Below, one piece after another: positions 34,160 to 42,941 of a stretch of DNA of 64,000 nucleotides. The stretch spans positions 62,001-126,000 of the forward strand of contig JBBQWR010000004.1 of assembly GCA_038210495.1 (NCBI GenBank), in the 5' to 3' direction. The DNA is from JBBQWR01 sp038210495 (GTDB lineage Bacteria > Planctomycetota > Planctomycetia > Pirellulales > DATAWG01). Numbering within the stretch: the first letter of the stretch is position 1; each line of letters begins with the position of its first letter. Made by a program: the position numbers and the translations under genes. Below the pieces are notes generated by a model. That model did not search any database and had not been told where the DNA came from. It saw nothing but the letters and a program-made list of their open reading frames with translations.

Positions 34160-34745
34160 GGGGAGGTTCCAGAAACTGAATCGGCGTCGTCCGATGCCGA
34201 CTCGCAGGTGATTGAGAAATTCCAACTCAACCATACCCCACGCTGGCCCTCGCGGTCGGATTTTGATGGCGTAGAGAATCGGGCCTTCGGCGAATTGCCT
34301 CCAGCCCCGGGCGCCCGAATAAGCGCAAAGCGGCGACCCGAGCCCATCGCGCAAATTCCCGCCACTTTGGCGAACCGCCAAAACCGTTAAACGAAGAACG
34401 GCCCGTTTCTCAGTTACAACCCTGATCAACCGGCGCCACCGCTAGCGACTGCCTCAAGCCGAACAACTGCTCAATCCATCCGTCCAACCCAAACAATCCA
34501 TCTGTTGCTAGCTATCCATATCAAGCCACCCGCGTAGCGTGACGATATTTCATCACAATCAGCCATCGGATTGCCCGTATACGGTAACTGGCGGACCTGA
34601 TTTGTTTTCATCGATTACAGAAAACAGGCCGCGTAGCTAATGTGCGCGGAGTGCATAAACCGATGAGGTTGTAAGACGAAGTGTGTTCGTCGGACCAGAC
34701 CACCCATTCTCCCCAAAGAAGCCGCCTACGAGGAGGCCAGGACCC
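34160..34745. other. Intergenic region upstream of the YTV gene
   Basis: 586 bp with no supported gene. It carries a family A repeat at 34279-34320 and the leader of the YTV gene with its GAGGAGG ribosome site near 34730. No promoter could be picked with confidence. Confidence 0.55.
34279..34320. repeat. Dispersed repeat family A (short copy)
   Basis: ATCGGGCCTTCGGCGAATTG followed by CCTCCAGCCCCGGGCGCCCG, matching the start and middle of the family consensus. Confidence 0.55.
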
Positions 34746-37025
34746 ATGAAAAATCTGTTGATTGTGCCGATGTTGGCAGCGGTATTTACCGTCGCCTCGG
34801 CAACCACTGCCAGTGCTGGATGGTGCGGAGCCGCGAGCTTTCGCTGCTGTGCCCCTTGCTGCGGGTGCAATTACTGTGGCGCCAAAATGGAATGCCATAC
34901 AGTAATGAAGACCTGCAAAGAGACCGTTTATGAGCAGCAGGCTTATACCTGCTACAAGACGGTCTACGAGCCAGTCGTCGAATGCAAGACAATCGACTGC
35001 TGCAAAATCGTGTCGGAGACGGCCTACCGCAATTGCGAATACACGGTTTGCAAACCGGTCTGGGAAACCAAGACCCGCGTTTGCAACTACACCGTGTGCA
35101 AGCCGGTCTACGAAACGAAGACTCGCGACATCAGCTACATCGTCTGCAAGCCTGTTTGGGAAACCAAGACGAAGGAAATTTGCTACACGGTGTGCAAGCC
35201 GGTCTACGAGACCAAGGAATGCCACTACACGATCTGCAAACCGGTCTACGAGACAAAGACGAAGGAAATCTGCTACACGGTCTGCAAGCCGGTCTACGAA
35301 ACGAAGACCAATTGCATTCACTACACGGTCTGCAAGCCGGTCTACGAGACCAAGACGCAGAATGTCTGCTACACGGTCTGCAAGCCGGTCTATGAGACTC
35401 GCGAATGCCACTACACGGTGTGCAAGCCGGTCTACGAGACAAAGACGAAGGACATTTGCTACACCGTGTGCAAGCCGGTCTACGAAACGAAGACCAATTG
35501 CATCCACTACACGGTCTGCAAACCGGTCTACGAGACGAAGACCCGCGACATCTGCTACACGGTCTGCAAGCCGGTGTACGAAACCCGCGAGTGCCACTAC
35601 ACGGTCTGCAAGCCGGTGTACGAAACGAAGACGCGGGACATTTGCTACACGGTCTGCAAGCCGGTCTACGAGACGAAGACCAACGAGATTCACTACACGG
35701 TCTGCAAGCCGGTGTATGAAACGAAGACTCGCGAGATTTGCTACACGACCTGCAAGCCGGTGTACGAAACCTGCCAACGGCAGATTTGCTACAACGTCTG
35801 CAAGCCGGTTCACTATACCAAGACGATTCAGATTTGCTGCGGTCACTGGGATTGCCACATGACGGAATGCCCCGGGCCGATCATGACGAAGTGCTGCCAA
35901 CAGCCGGGTACCTGCTGCTGGGATCCTTGCTCTTGCCGGTGCGTTTATCACCCGGGCTGCTGCAAGCAGATCCAGGTCCAATGCCCGCCGATCAAGACCT
36001 GCCATCGCTGCTGGGTGCCCGAGACCCGCGAGCAGACGATCGATTGCGTGAAGTATGTCAGCGAAACGGTCACCAAGACTTGCCCCTACACGGTCTGCAA
36101 GATGGTCGCCGAGACGCACACGAAGACTTGCAACTACACGGTCTGCCACATGGTTCCGGAAGATCGCGTGAAGACGTGCTCATACACATGCTGCCACATG
36201 GTCCCCGAGACGATGCACAAGACCTGCACCTACACGGTCTGCCACATGGTTCCGGAAGATCACGTGAAGACCTACCAGGTCTGCCACATGGTCCCCGAGA
36301 CGATGCACAAGACCTGCTCGTACACGGTCTGCCACATGGTTCCTGAAGATCGCGTGAAGACCTGCCAGTACACGGTCTGCCACATGGTGCCCGAGACCAT
36401 GCACAAGACCTGCACGTACCAGGTTTGCCACATGGTCCCCGAGGATCACGTGAAGACCTACCAAGTGTGCAAAATGGTTCCGGAAACCCGCACCAAGACC
36501 TGCTCGTACACGGTCTGCCACATGGTTCCGGAAGATCGCGTGAAGACTTGCCAGTACACCGTATGCCACATGGTTCCCGAAACCCACACCAAGACATGCA
36601 CTTATCAGTGCTGCCACCTGGTTCCGCAAGATTGCGTGAAAACATACCAGGTCTGTCACATGGTGTCGGAATGCAAGACCAAGACATGCACGTACCAGGT
36701 CTGCCACATGGTTCCCGAATGCGTGCACAAGACATGCACCTATCAGTGCTGCCATATGGTCGAGGAATGCAAGAGCGTGGAAGTGCCTTATAAGTGCTGC
36801 CACCTGGTCGAAGAGAAGTGCGTCAAGCAAGTGCCGTACACGATTTGCAAGCCGGTTCACTATACGAAGACCATCCAGGTCCAGCATTGTGAGCCGAAGC
36901 AAGTCGCCTACACGGTAACTCGCTGTGTCCCGAAGGTGATCTGCAAAGAGGTCCCGGTGCAAGTTTGCTGCCCGGCCCCGTGCGATCCTTGCGGCGCCAA
37001 GTCGAGTTGCGGATGCGGTGGCTAA
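34746..37025 (+). CDS. Cysteine-rich YTV-repeat exported protein
   Basis: A 759-residue protein with a signal peptide (MKNLLIVPMLAAVFTVASAT, cleavage before GWCGAA) and a Cys-rich head, then two large repeat blocks. Block 1 has about 17 units of the type YTVCKPVYETKT; block 2 has about 16 units of the type YTVCHMVPEDRVKTC. They are joined by a Cys-rich spacer around residues 365-440 and closed by a tail with CCPAPCDPCGAKSSCGCGG. Planctomycete YTV (PF07639) proteins are thought to be disulphide-linked envelope or wall proteins; that role is inferred from the family. A GAGGAGG ribosome site precedes ATG 34746, and a strong terminator follows. The antisense open frames over this gene are shadows. 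Confidence 0.82.
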   Translation: MKNLLIVPMLAAVFTVASATTASAGWCGAASFRCCAPCCGCNYCGAKMECHTVMKTCKETVYEQQAYTCYKTVYEPVVECKTIDCCKIVSETAYRNCEYTVCKPVWETKTRVCNYTVCKPVYETKTRDISYIVCKPVWETKTKEICYTVCKPVYETKECHYTICKPVYETKTKEICYTVCKPVYETKTNCIHYTVCKPVYETKTQNVCYTVCKPVYETRECHYTVCKPVYETKTKDICYTVCKPVYETKTNCIHYTVCKPVYETKTRDICYTVCKPVYETRECHYTVCKPVYETKTRDICYTVCKPVYETKTNEIHYTVCKPVYETKTREICYTTCKPVYETCQRQICYNVCKPVHYTKTIQICCGHWDCHMTECPGPIMTKCCQQPGTCCWDPCSCRCVYHPGCCKQIQVQCPPIKTCHRCWVPETREQTIDCVKYVSETVTKTCPYTVCKMVAETHTKTCNYTVCHMVPEDRVKTCSYTCCHMVPETMHKTCTYTVCHMVPEDHVKTYQVCHMVPETMHKTCSYTVCHMVPEDRVKTCQYTVCHMVPETMHKTCTYQVCHMVPEDHVKTYQVCKMVPETRTKTCSYTVCHMVPEDRVKTCQYTVCHMVPETHTKTCTYQCCHLVPQDCVKTYQVCHMVSECKTKTCTYQVCHMVPECVHKTCTYQCCHMVEECKSVEVPYKCCHLVEEKCVKQVPYTICKPVHYTKTIQVQHCEPKQVAYTVTRCVPKVICKEVPVQVCCPAPCDPCGAKSSCGCGG
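35037..35830 (+). repeat. Tandem repeat block 1 of the YTV gene
   Basis: About 17 tandem units of 14 or 16 codons encoding YTVCKPVYETKT variants. Units group in fours: KTKEIC/KTNCIH/KTQNVC/RECH, repeated as KTKDIC/KTNCIH/KTRDIC/RECH and again as KTRDIC/KTNEIH/KTREIC, giving a 62-codon (186 bp) super-period. Confidence 0.85.
36080..36760 (+). repeat. Tandem repeat block 2 of the YTV gene
   Basis: About 16 units encoding YTVCHMVPEDRVKTC variants. The short 14-residue unit ending EDHVKT comes back after every three 16-residue units, so the 62-codon super-period of block 1 is seen again with different sequence. Confidence 0.82.
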
Positions 37026-37096
37026 CAAAAATTGCCCCGCGATCACGCCCGACCTCCAGCGGCTAGGGAGGGTGGGCAAATGGTCTGGTCCACCAA

Positions 37097-37135
37097 CGGC
37101 GGCCCGATTCGAAAGAATCGGGCCGCCGATTTTTA
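37097..37135 (+). terminator. Rho-independent terminator of the YTV gene
   Basis: A perfect 14-bp stem (CGGCGGCCCGATTC with GAATCGGGCCGCCG), GAAA loop, then ATTTTTA, 71 bp after the stop codon. Confidence 0.92.
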
Positions 37136-37248
37136 TGCGCTAGTGCCTTTTCAAGCTTCGATCGACGCGTCGGGTTAGCCAGACCTGCCAGCCATCATCA
37201 TCCGAAGACTGCAGTGCGTGCTGATCGACTGCCGCGCAAACGAGCAAA

Positions 37249-37815
37249 TCACGCTGCCGCCTGATAGAGATACTTCTGAAATCCGGCGAAGATCCGCCCA
37301 ATCTCAGCCGGATCGCCCAACTCGACGATTGCATCCGCGATCGCGTCGTACTTGAGCTTGAGCAGCGGCGGGAGCTTTGCCCGATCGAGTTCCTGAACGC
37401 CGACGTTCACGTATTGCGCAAGGACGAACCCAAGAAACGCCTGCTGCTTATGGGTGAAATAGGCCGCGATCGCGCTCTTCGCGTTGCCCGCGCGCTCCTC
37501 GCGACTGAGCGTCGGTATCCTGTAGGCGACATAGGCCAGAACGTCAAATAGGTCGCTTTTCTCCGCGTCGATCACCTTCTGCATCTCGGCAAGCTGCTCG
37601 AAGCCGAATCCCTTCTCCGCCAAGCCTTGCAACAGCTTGGCCCGCGTGTCCGGTTCGCTCCATAGCGCCCGCAACTCGGTCTCATCCTGAAAAAACTCGG
37701 GCAGCTTGCCGAACACCATCTCCGTGAACTGCACGGCGGCATTCGGTTTGCACCATAGCTTAACGCTTTGTCGCGAATCGACGAAGCGACAGGCATATTC
37801 CGTGGATTCTTCCAA
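37249..37815 (-). pseudogene. Fragment of a type I restriction endonuclease (HsdR C-terminus)
   Basis: A 188-residue open frame equal to the EcoEI-type C-terminal domain of HsdR: FTEMVFGKLPEFFQDE, ELRALWSEPDTRAKLLQGLA, EKGFGFEQLAEMQKVIDAEK, SDLFDVLAYVAYRIPTLSRE and KLPPLLKLKYDAIADAIVEL. The helicase and nuclease domains (about 700 residues) are missing, and no hsdM or hsdS is near. The first 25 residues do not belong to the family. It is the leftover of a deleted restriction locus, although the open frame is still uninterrupted. Confidence 0.82.
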
Positions 37816-37832
37816 AACAGGAGTTTTTCATC

Positions 37833-38153
37833 ATGGCATCGGTTCATTCGGAAACTGTCGGTAGCGCTCAAACTGCTCATTCGGGTCAAACGGGCGCTCA
37901 TGGGCAACAGCACGAAAAATCCGATCACGTTTCGCAGGGTGGTTCGCTGGAAAAAAATGTCGGCCAGGCCGAGCGTATGGCTTCGCTAGTGGGCGGGGCT
38001 CTGCTGGCGCTTGTTGGCGTTTCGCGAATGTCGCTTACGAACGTGATCCTTGTCGGAGTTGGCGCCAGCTTGCTATTCCGCGGCTCCACGGGCCACTGCA
38101 GCCTATATCAGCAACTGGGCATGAACACGAATCAAGAGCACGACTCGCACTGA
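37833..38153 (+). CDS. DUF2892 (YgaP-like transmembrane) protein
   Basis: A 106-residue protein with a hydrophilic, His/Gln/Ser-rich first half and a C-terminal DUF2892 domain: NVGQAERMASLVGGALLALV, a second helix, and the closing GHCSLYQQLGMNT that matches the family's CPLYxxLGxNT. An AGGAG ribosome site precedes the ATG. It is divergent from the HsdR fragment with only 17 bp between them, so its promoter overlaps that remnant. Confidence 0.78.
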   Translation: MASVHSETVGSAQTAHSGQTGAHGQQHEKSDHVSQGGSLEKNVGQAERMASLVGGALLALVGVSRMSLTNVILVGVGASLLFRGSTGHCSLYQQLGMNTNQEHDSH

Positions 38154-38278
38154 TATGTTCCCCGCAATCGTGCAGAAACCGGAGGAAATTCGATTCGGTT
38201 GCGATGAGGTTAAGCCGCAAAGCGCACGGTTTCGCGATGCGGCGGAGCCCTAGTTCTGCATCTGAGACGAATTAGCGG

Positions 38279-38929
38279 CTATTCCAAGACTTTGACGCGA
38301 AGGTTGCGAAAGTCTAGTGGCCCGGTGTGGTTCTGCAGTCCGATAAGCCCCTTTTCGCGAGCCAAGCCCGGGTGTTTCTCGACGGCGTCTTTATGTTCGT
38401 CGAGATTCGCGTCGACGATGACCGACCCGTTGAGCGTCACTTTCACATGCCGGTGGTCGCACAAGATATCGATCTTTTGCCACTCGCCGGCCGGCTTAAT
38501 CACCCGCGGCTTCGATGCGACGACTCCATAGATGCTGCCGGCGTATTGCCAAGGCCGCAGATGAGCATATTCGGGCGCCGCGTCGTCTAGCAATTGGATT
38601 TCCATTCCTGAGTACGCCGGGTCGCCTTCGAGCGGCGATCGGAGAAACACGCCGCTGTTTCCCCCCTTTTTCAGCCGAAACTCGAGTTCGACCTTAAAAT
38701 TGGCGTACTCGTCCGATGTGCCCAACCAGCCGCCGACCTCGCTTCCCTTGCAATGCAAAATCCCGTCTTCGACGACCCACTGGCCCGGCTTGCCACCGAC
38801 CTGCTTCCAGCCAGTCAGATCTTTGCCGTTAAAAAGGTCCTTCCATTGTGGTTCGGCCGCGATGGCGCGCGTCGAACACAGCGTCAGTGACACAGCCAAG
38901 ACAAAAGCGACGAGATTCAAACGGCGCAT
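38279..38929 (-). CDS. Secreted DUF1080 protein (3-keto-disaccharide hydrolase family)
   Basis: A 216-residue single-domain protein with a signal peptide (MRRLNLVAFVLAVSLTLCST, cleavage near AIAAEP) and the family starts and ends: WKDLFNGKDLTGWKQ, LEFRLKKGGNSGVFLRSPL, GMEIQLLDDAA and GLIGLQNHTGPLDFRNLRVK. It is more typical of the family than the copy at 3352. The ATG at 38929 gives the proper signal peptide; the longer frame adds an unlikely eight residues. Confidence 0.9.
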   Translation of the reverse strand: MRRLNLVAFVLAVSLTLCSTRAIAAEPQWKDLFNGKDLTGWKQVGGKPGQWVVEDGILHCKGSEVGGWLGTSDEYANFKVELEFRLKKGGNSGVFLRSPLEGDPAYSGMEIQLLDDAAPEYAHLRPWQYAGSIYGVVASKPRVIKPAGEWQKIDILCDHRHVKVTLNGSVIVDANLDEHKDAVEKHPGLAREKGLIGLQNHTGPLDFRNLRVKVLE

Positions 38930-39061
38930 GAGGTGGGCTCCTTCGGTGGGCAAAGTGGAATATAATTTGAGGCGGGAAAAACCAGCCGGCGGGCGCCCCG
39001 GTTAATTAGTCAAACAGTGGTCTACTTGCGTTGCGCTCCAGTAGCTCACCGAGCGATCGAA

Positions 39062-39553
39062 TCACTCTCCCAGTAACTCGCAGACGGCAATTTGTCCGAA
39101 GCATTCGTCGACTTCGATCCGCACGGACTGGGGCCGCTGGCCCGTTCGGGCGAACAAGTCGTCCAAAAGCCGCCGCCCGATGTATTGTGCCAATAACTCG
39201 GTGGTCGTATTAGCCACGGGTAGCAGCCTACAATCGCCGCGGGGGAAAGTCCAGCAGCGGTCGCGGAACGTCACTTCGACGCTCTGCTCGCCCGGCTGCA
39301 CGCGAATTAGCGGATGCCCGGTCGGCAGGAGCATGTAATGATCCAATTCGGCGACAATCGCCTGCATTCCGTCGCGGAGGGCGATGAAGTCAATGACATA
39401 ATGATTTTCATCCAGCCGGCCGGCCACCTCAGCCGCCACGCGGTAGTTGTGCCCATGCAATCGCTCGCACACGTCGCCGTCGAAAGTGATGAAATGCGCA
39501 GCGCTAAAGACGAGCTGATCTTTTTCGATTCGGACGTGAAATCTGCTGGACAT
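39062..39553 (-). CDS. 6-pyruvoyl-tetrahydropterin synthase / QueD family
   Basis: A protein of about 163 residues with the zinc ligands His in FSAAHF and LHGHNY, the catalytic pair region LDHYML and a closing acidic site VDECFGQ, all standard for PTPS/QueD. These enzymes use dihydroneopterin triphosphate, either for queuosine or for tetrahydropterin synthesis; which applies is not clear, since queC/queE are not near. Two other ATGs (39562 and, in frame, TTG 39571) are possible starts. It ends downstream of the M91-like gene, 20 bp away on the same strand. Confidence 0.78.
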   Translation of the reverse strand: MSSRFHVRIEKDQLVFSAAHFITFDGDVCERLHGHNYRVAAEVAGRLDENHYVIDFIALRDGMQAIVAELDHYMLLPTGHPLIRVQPGEQSVEVTFRDRCWTFPRGDCRLLPVANTTTELLAQYIGRRLLDDLFARTGQRPQSVRIEVDECFGQIAVCELLGE

Positions 39554-39573
39554 CGAGCACATCGCCAACAATA

Positions 39574-40389
39574 TCAGTGCGTCAGTTGGGCAAATGGCGA
39601 ACGGGCGCGCGTGGCGCGGGGCTTTGTCTGCAACTCGAAATAGCGGCGAATCGGGTTGAAGCTCGCATGCACATGTCTCAGCGATTGGGCTAAGCTCGAT
39701 TCTTGCCGGACGAACTGCTCGACCAACTCGTACTTGTAATTGGTGGGGTCCTTCGTCGGCAGAAATTTCGTTCCCGAGTCTTGATTGTGCGACAACGGCG
39801 TGAAGTCGTGATGATCGGACCGCAAGTCGATGTTGCGGCCCGTTTCCGACGAGTAGATATTCGCGACCAGAATCGCGAAAAACTCCTCGACCGTGTTGTA
39901 CATGTGGCCCAGCGGTTGGGGGCTAAACAACCCGCGCATTTCACGGGCGCCGTGCACCATTTCGTGGAACAGGACTTCGTCCGGCTGGGCTCCATTCTTG
40001 TGGCCGACATGCCCCGTCTTGCAATACTTGACCCAAGTGCTTGCCGTGAATTTGAGCACCGCGTCGCTCCCGCCCCCCAGTCCATTGATGTTGTGGCCGG
40101 CGGCATCCGTGATCAGCGAGCCATCCACGCCCGATCTCTCGGGCACGCCGTTGGGTGTCGCGTGCTGATAATCGGTGGCCTTGGCATAGGCATTGAAGAT
40201 GCCGTCGAGCGGGATGATTTGCAATTTTTTATGCGCGCGGCGGTCGATTTCGCCGAAAACGGCTGCGCCGGTTCCGGAGTGCTGAATTTGCTTGAGCAGG
40301 TGCTCGACCGTGCTCTCGTAATGCTCGGGACCATGCACGCCGGTTTGGCCCGCGCCGGAAATGGTGATATGCCGAGAGAATTTTCGCAT
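39574..40389 (-). CDS. M91-like zinc metallopeptidase
   Basis: A 271-residue protein with the zincin motif VLFHEMVHGAREM near residue 143 of the chosen frame, and a later Glu in YNTVEEFFAILVAN that could be the third zinc ligand. The surrounding pattern (SGTGAAVFGEIDRRAHKKLQI, NGLGGGSDAVLKF) resembles the M91/NleD effector peptidase family. No clear signal peptide is seen from the ATG at 40389. Target and delivery are unknown. It is followed by QueD on the same strand. Confidence 0.65.
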   Translation of the reverse strand: MRKFSRHITISGAGQTGVHGPEHYESTVEHLLKQIQHSGTGAAVFGEIDRRAHKKLQIIPLDGIFNAYAKATDYQHATPNGVPERSGVDGSLITDAAGHNINGLGGGSDAVLKFTASTWVKYCKTGHVGHKNGAQPDEVLFHEMVHGAREMRGLFSPQPLGHMYNTVEEFFAILVANIYSSETGRNIDLRSDHHDFTPLSHNQDSGTKFLPTKDPTNYKYELVEQFVRQESSLAQSLRHVHASFNPIRRYFELQTKPRATRARSPFAQLTH

Positions 40390-40476
40390 GTGAGTCTCGC
40401 TGCCTTGGGGCGCGTGAGCAAGGAAAAGGAAAAAGACGCACGCAAACGAGTGCAAGCCGGCCCGGGCGAGTGCCGC

Positions 40477-41019
40477 TCAGCCCCCCTTCTTCTTGAGTTC
40501 GAGGACGATGGCCTGAACCTCCTCGACGGTCATTTTCACATTGTGTTCGGCGGCGAATGCCACGATTTGCTTCGGATCGGTCGTGCCATCGTCCAGGGCT
40601 CGCTCGACCAACTCGCGTTTGGTCGGGGGTTTCCAGTTGACGACTTTTTCTTCGGAGCCTGCCGAATTTGATTTTGCGTCGCGCGACATGGATGGGCCTC
40701 CTACGGTGGATAGTTGAGTCTTACGAAATCGGCAATAATTTTGAACGAAGCATTCCATCTCGCAACCGGAGGGAATTCCTTCTGCAACAATGCGGTTGAC
40801 GGCGACAGACGGCAGCCAATCCCAATAGAACGCAGTGTCGGGGGCGATAGATTTGCTCGAACCAGCGGCGCTCGAATCGACTCGAGCTGGCGAGCGGTTG
40901 TCGCGACGACGTTCGCGGACATTTCTCCGAACCACGTTGTCGGGCGTCTCGGCCGATAAGACGGCGACCGCCCCCCAGAGCAGCACGACTCCGGCGGTGA
41001 CCAAGCTGAGCGGTTTCAT
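40477..41019 (-). CDS. Hypothetical protein with a signal peptide; shorter internal start likely
   Basis: The frame from ATG 41019 (preceded by GAAGGACCG) encodes 180 residues with a signal-like start MKPLSLVTAGVVLLWGAVAV. A second ATG at 40689 in the same frame has a much stronger ribosome site (TAGGAGGCCCATCC) and gives a 70-residue soluble protein, MSRDAKSNSAGSEEK onward, with a helical C-terminus (VEEVQAIVLELKKKGG). The two parts differ in character, so this may be two genes in one frame or one gene with two starts. No domain is recognised. Confidence 0.5.
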   Translation of the reverse strand: MKPLSLVTAGVVLLWGAVAVLSAETPDNVVRRNVRERRRDNRSPARVDSSAAGSSKSIAPDTAFYWDWLPSVAVNRIVAEGIPSGCEMECFVQNYCRFRKTQLSTVGGPSMSRDAKSNSAGSEEKVVNWKPPTKRELVERALDDGTTDPKQIVAFAAEHNVKMTVEEVQAIVLELKKKGG

Positions 41020-41227
41020 GATTCGGTCCTTCACTACGGAGCCCCTACAGCGGCGACCCCGACGGTTCTCGGATAAGCTCTTGGATACCCCCCTGCGAAC
41101 GAAACCAGTTATAGCAGCGGCGGGGGCTCGCATCAAGAAAAAGCGCCGGCGGCCGATTGAGGGTAATTGACGAGCCCCCAACGCAAAAACCCAAGTGACA
41201 CAACGGCGTGTCACTTGGGCAATGATG

Positions 41228-41316
41228 CGGAGAGGACAGGATTCGAACCTGCGGACCAGGTTACCCCGGTCACCGATTTAGCAAACCGGCGCTTTCGACC
41301 ACTCAGCCACCTCTCC
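41228..41316 (-). tRNA. tRNA-Ser (GCU)
   Basis: The minus strand gives GGAGAGG/CCTCTCC acceptor, anticodon stem CCGGT/ATCGG with loop TTGCTAA (anticodon GCT), a long variable arm and T arm. Total 89 nt. CCA is not encoded. Confidence 0.95.
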
Positions 41317-41572
41317 TCAATTGGTTCCGCCAGAAGGGCGGCCCACAAAAATTCTATGGATTCCCTGGCCGACCGCAAGGTATGTTGGCCGCTGATCGTC
41401 GCTTTTTGTTCGTTCGCGGTTCCCATGGGTTTCGCGGTCCCTTGAGTAGCGATTCGGAGAAGGGGCAGTCCCCAGTTTTGCTCCTCGGAGTGCGCGAAAT
41501 GGGACAGCCCCCGGCGGTTATGTGCGGTCAGTCAAAGATTTATTGCGATTCCTTTCTTGCTGAAGTCGATTC

Positions 41573-42778
41573 ATGCCTCTCGATTTGGTTCAAACGCTTC
41601 GCGATCTGGTGGCGATCCCCAGCGTCAATCCGATGGGACGAGCGGTTAGCGGACCGGAATATCTCGAGACCCGGGTCACCGACTACCTCCAGCAATTGTT
41701 TCACCGACTGGGTTTAAGGCACGAGCGGCAGACAATCGCTCCGGGTCGCGAGAATATATTCGCAGCCATCGACGAGACGGCGCAAGAGGATAGCCCGCTG
41801 GTTTTGCTCGAGGTGCACCAAGACACCGTGCCGGTCGAGGGGATGACGATCGATCCGTTCGGGGCGACGGTTCGCGATGGCCGATTGTCGGGCCGCGGTT
41901 CGTGCGATGTCAAAGGGGGAATGACGGGGATGCTGGGCGCGGTGGCTCGGCTCACGGAGTTGCCCATTGGCCGCCGGCCGAACGTGGTGTTGGCCTGCAC
42001 GGTCAACGAGGAATATGGCTTTACCGGCGCCACCGGACTATGCCGATTTTGGGGCGATCTCAAATCGCCGCTGTTTCCTCGCAGACCGGACGCAGCCATC
42101 GTCGCCGAGCCCACTCGCCTGGGAGTCGTTGTCGCCCACAAGGGCGTGGTGCGGTGGCGATGCCGAACGGCCGGTCGGGCCGCCCACAGTTCGCAGCCGG
42201 AGCTAGGGGACAACGCCGTCTATCGCATGGCCGCCGTTGTGAGCGCTCTGGAAAGTTATCAGCAACAGGTGCTGAGCGTCGCGGACGGGCACCCGCTCTG
42301 CGGCGGCCCGACGTTGAATGTCGGGACGATCGCCGGCGGAATCAGTGTGAACACCGTGCCCGACAGGTGTGCGATCGAGATCGATCGGCGCTTGGCGCCG
42401 GGCGAAGAGCCAGTCGCCGCCTATCGACATGTGATCGACTTTGTGGCCAGTCGCTTGGCTCAACGTGAGGCTCGGTCGCTAGCGGAGCAAGTGACGCACG
42501 AACCGCCGTTCATGATCAGCCCGGGCTTGTCCGACCGGGACAACGGCCCGCTTGCCCAGAGGTTGGCGGCCGTAGCGCGAAAAGTAACGGGTCGCGGCGA
42601 GCAATCCGGCGTGCCGTTTGGGACCGACGCCGCCGCGATCGCCGCCTCTGGCGTTCCGACCGTCGTATTCGGCCCAGGCTCGATCGAGCAGGCCCACACG
42701 GCCGACGAATGGATCGATCTGGCCGAGGTTGCAACGGCCAGCGAAATCTTGTTCCGGCTGCTGAAGGAATGGGAATAA
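41573..42778 (+). CDS. M20 family deacylase (ArgE/DapE type)
   Basis: A 401-residue zinc metallohydrolase of the ArgE/DapE/ACY1 group. The metal sites appear as VLLEVHQDTVPVEGM (His, Asp), SGRGSCDVKGG (Asp), CTVNEEYGFTG (Glu-Glu), VAEPT (Asp/Glu) and GSIEQAHTADEW (His). A dimerisation lid domain occupies residues 185-300. It likely hydrolyses an N-acyl amino acid; ArgE and DapE cannot be separated by eye. The gene is alone, 257 bp from the tRNA-Ser gene. Confidence 0.85.
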   Translation: MPLDLVQTLRDLVAIPSVNPMGRAVSGPEYLETRVTDYLQQLFHRLGLRHERQTIAPGRENIFAAIDETAQEDSPLVLLEVHQDTVPVEGMTIDPFGATVRDGRLSGRGSCDVKGGMTGMLGAVARLTELPIGRRPNVVLACTVNEEYGFTGATGLCRFWGDLKSPLFPRRPDAAIVAEPTRLGVVVAHKGVVRWRCRTAGRAAHSSQPELGDNAVYRMAAVVSALESYQQQVLSVADGHPLCGGPTLNVGTIAGGISVNTVPDRCAIEIDRRLAPGEEPVAAYRHVIDFVASRLAQREARSLAEQVTHEPPFMISPGLSDRDNGPLAQRLAAVARKVTGRGEQSGVPFGTDAAAIAASGVPTVVFGPGSIEQAHTADEWIDLAEVATASEILFRLLKEWE

Positions 42779-42941
42779 AGGCGAAGCGCGGATAAGGTGG
42801 CCGTCTCGTTCGGTCCGAGGAAAATGGCTGAGCCGACCGCAGGGGAACTTTTTTTGCGGACGGCCGGCAATTAGAATACAATCCCCAATCCGCCACGGAT
42901 TGTGGACGTGTTACTCACCGAACCCGCACCAGGAGTCACTC

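Noticed and set aside
34608..36149. 513-residue open frame on the minus strand over the YTV gene, and a 299-residue one at 36180-37079
   Set aside because: Both mirror the tandem repeats of the sense gene (repeated HRLADRV and HVADRVRAG patterns). The sense strand has a signal peptide, ribosome site and terminator.
35037..36760. Possible CRISPR array from regular repeats
   Set aside because: The repeats have no unique spacers between conserved direct repeats and are in frame within one long protein gene.
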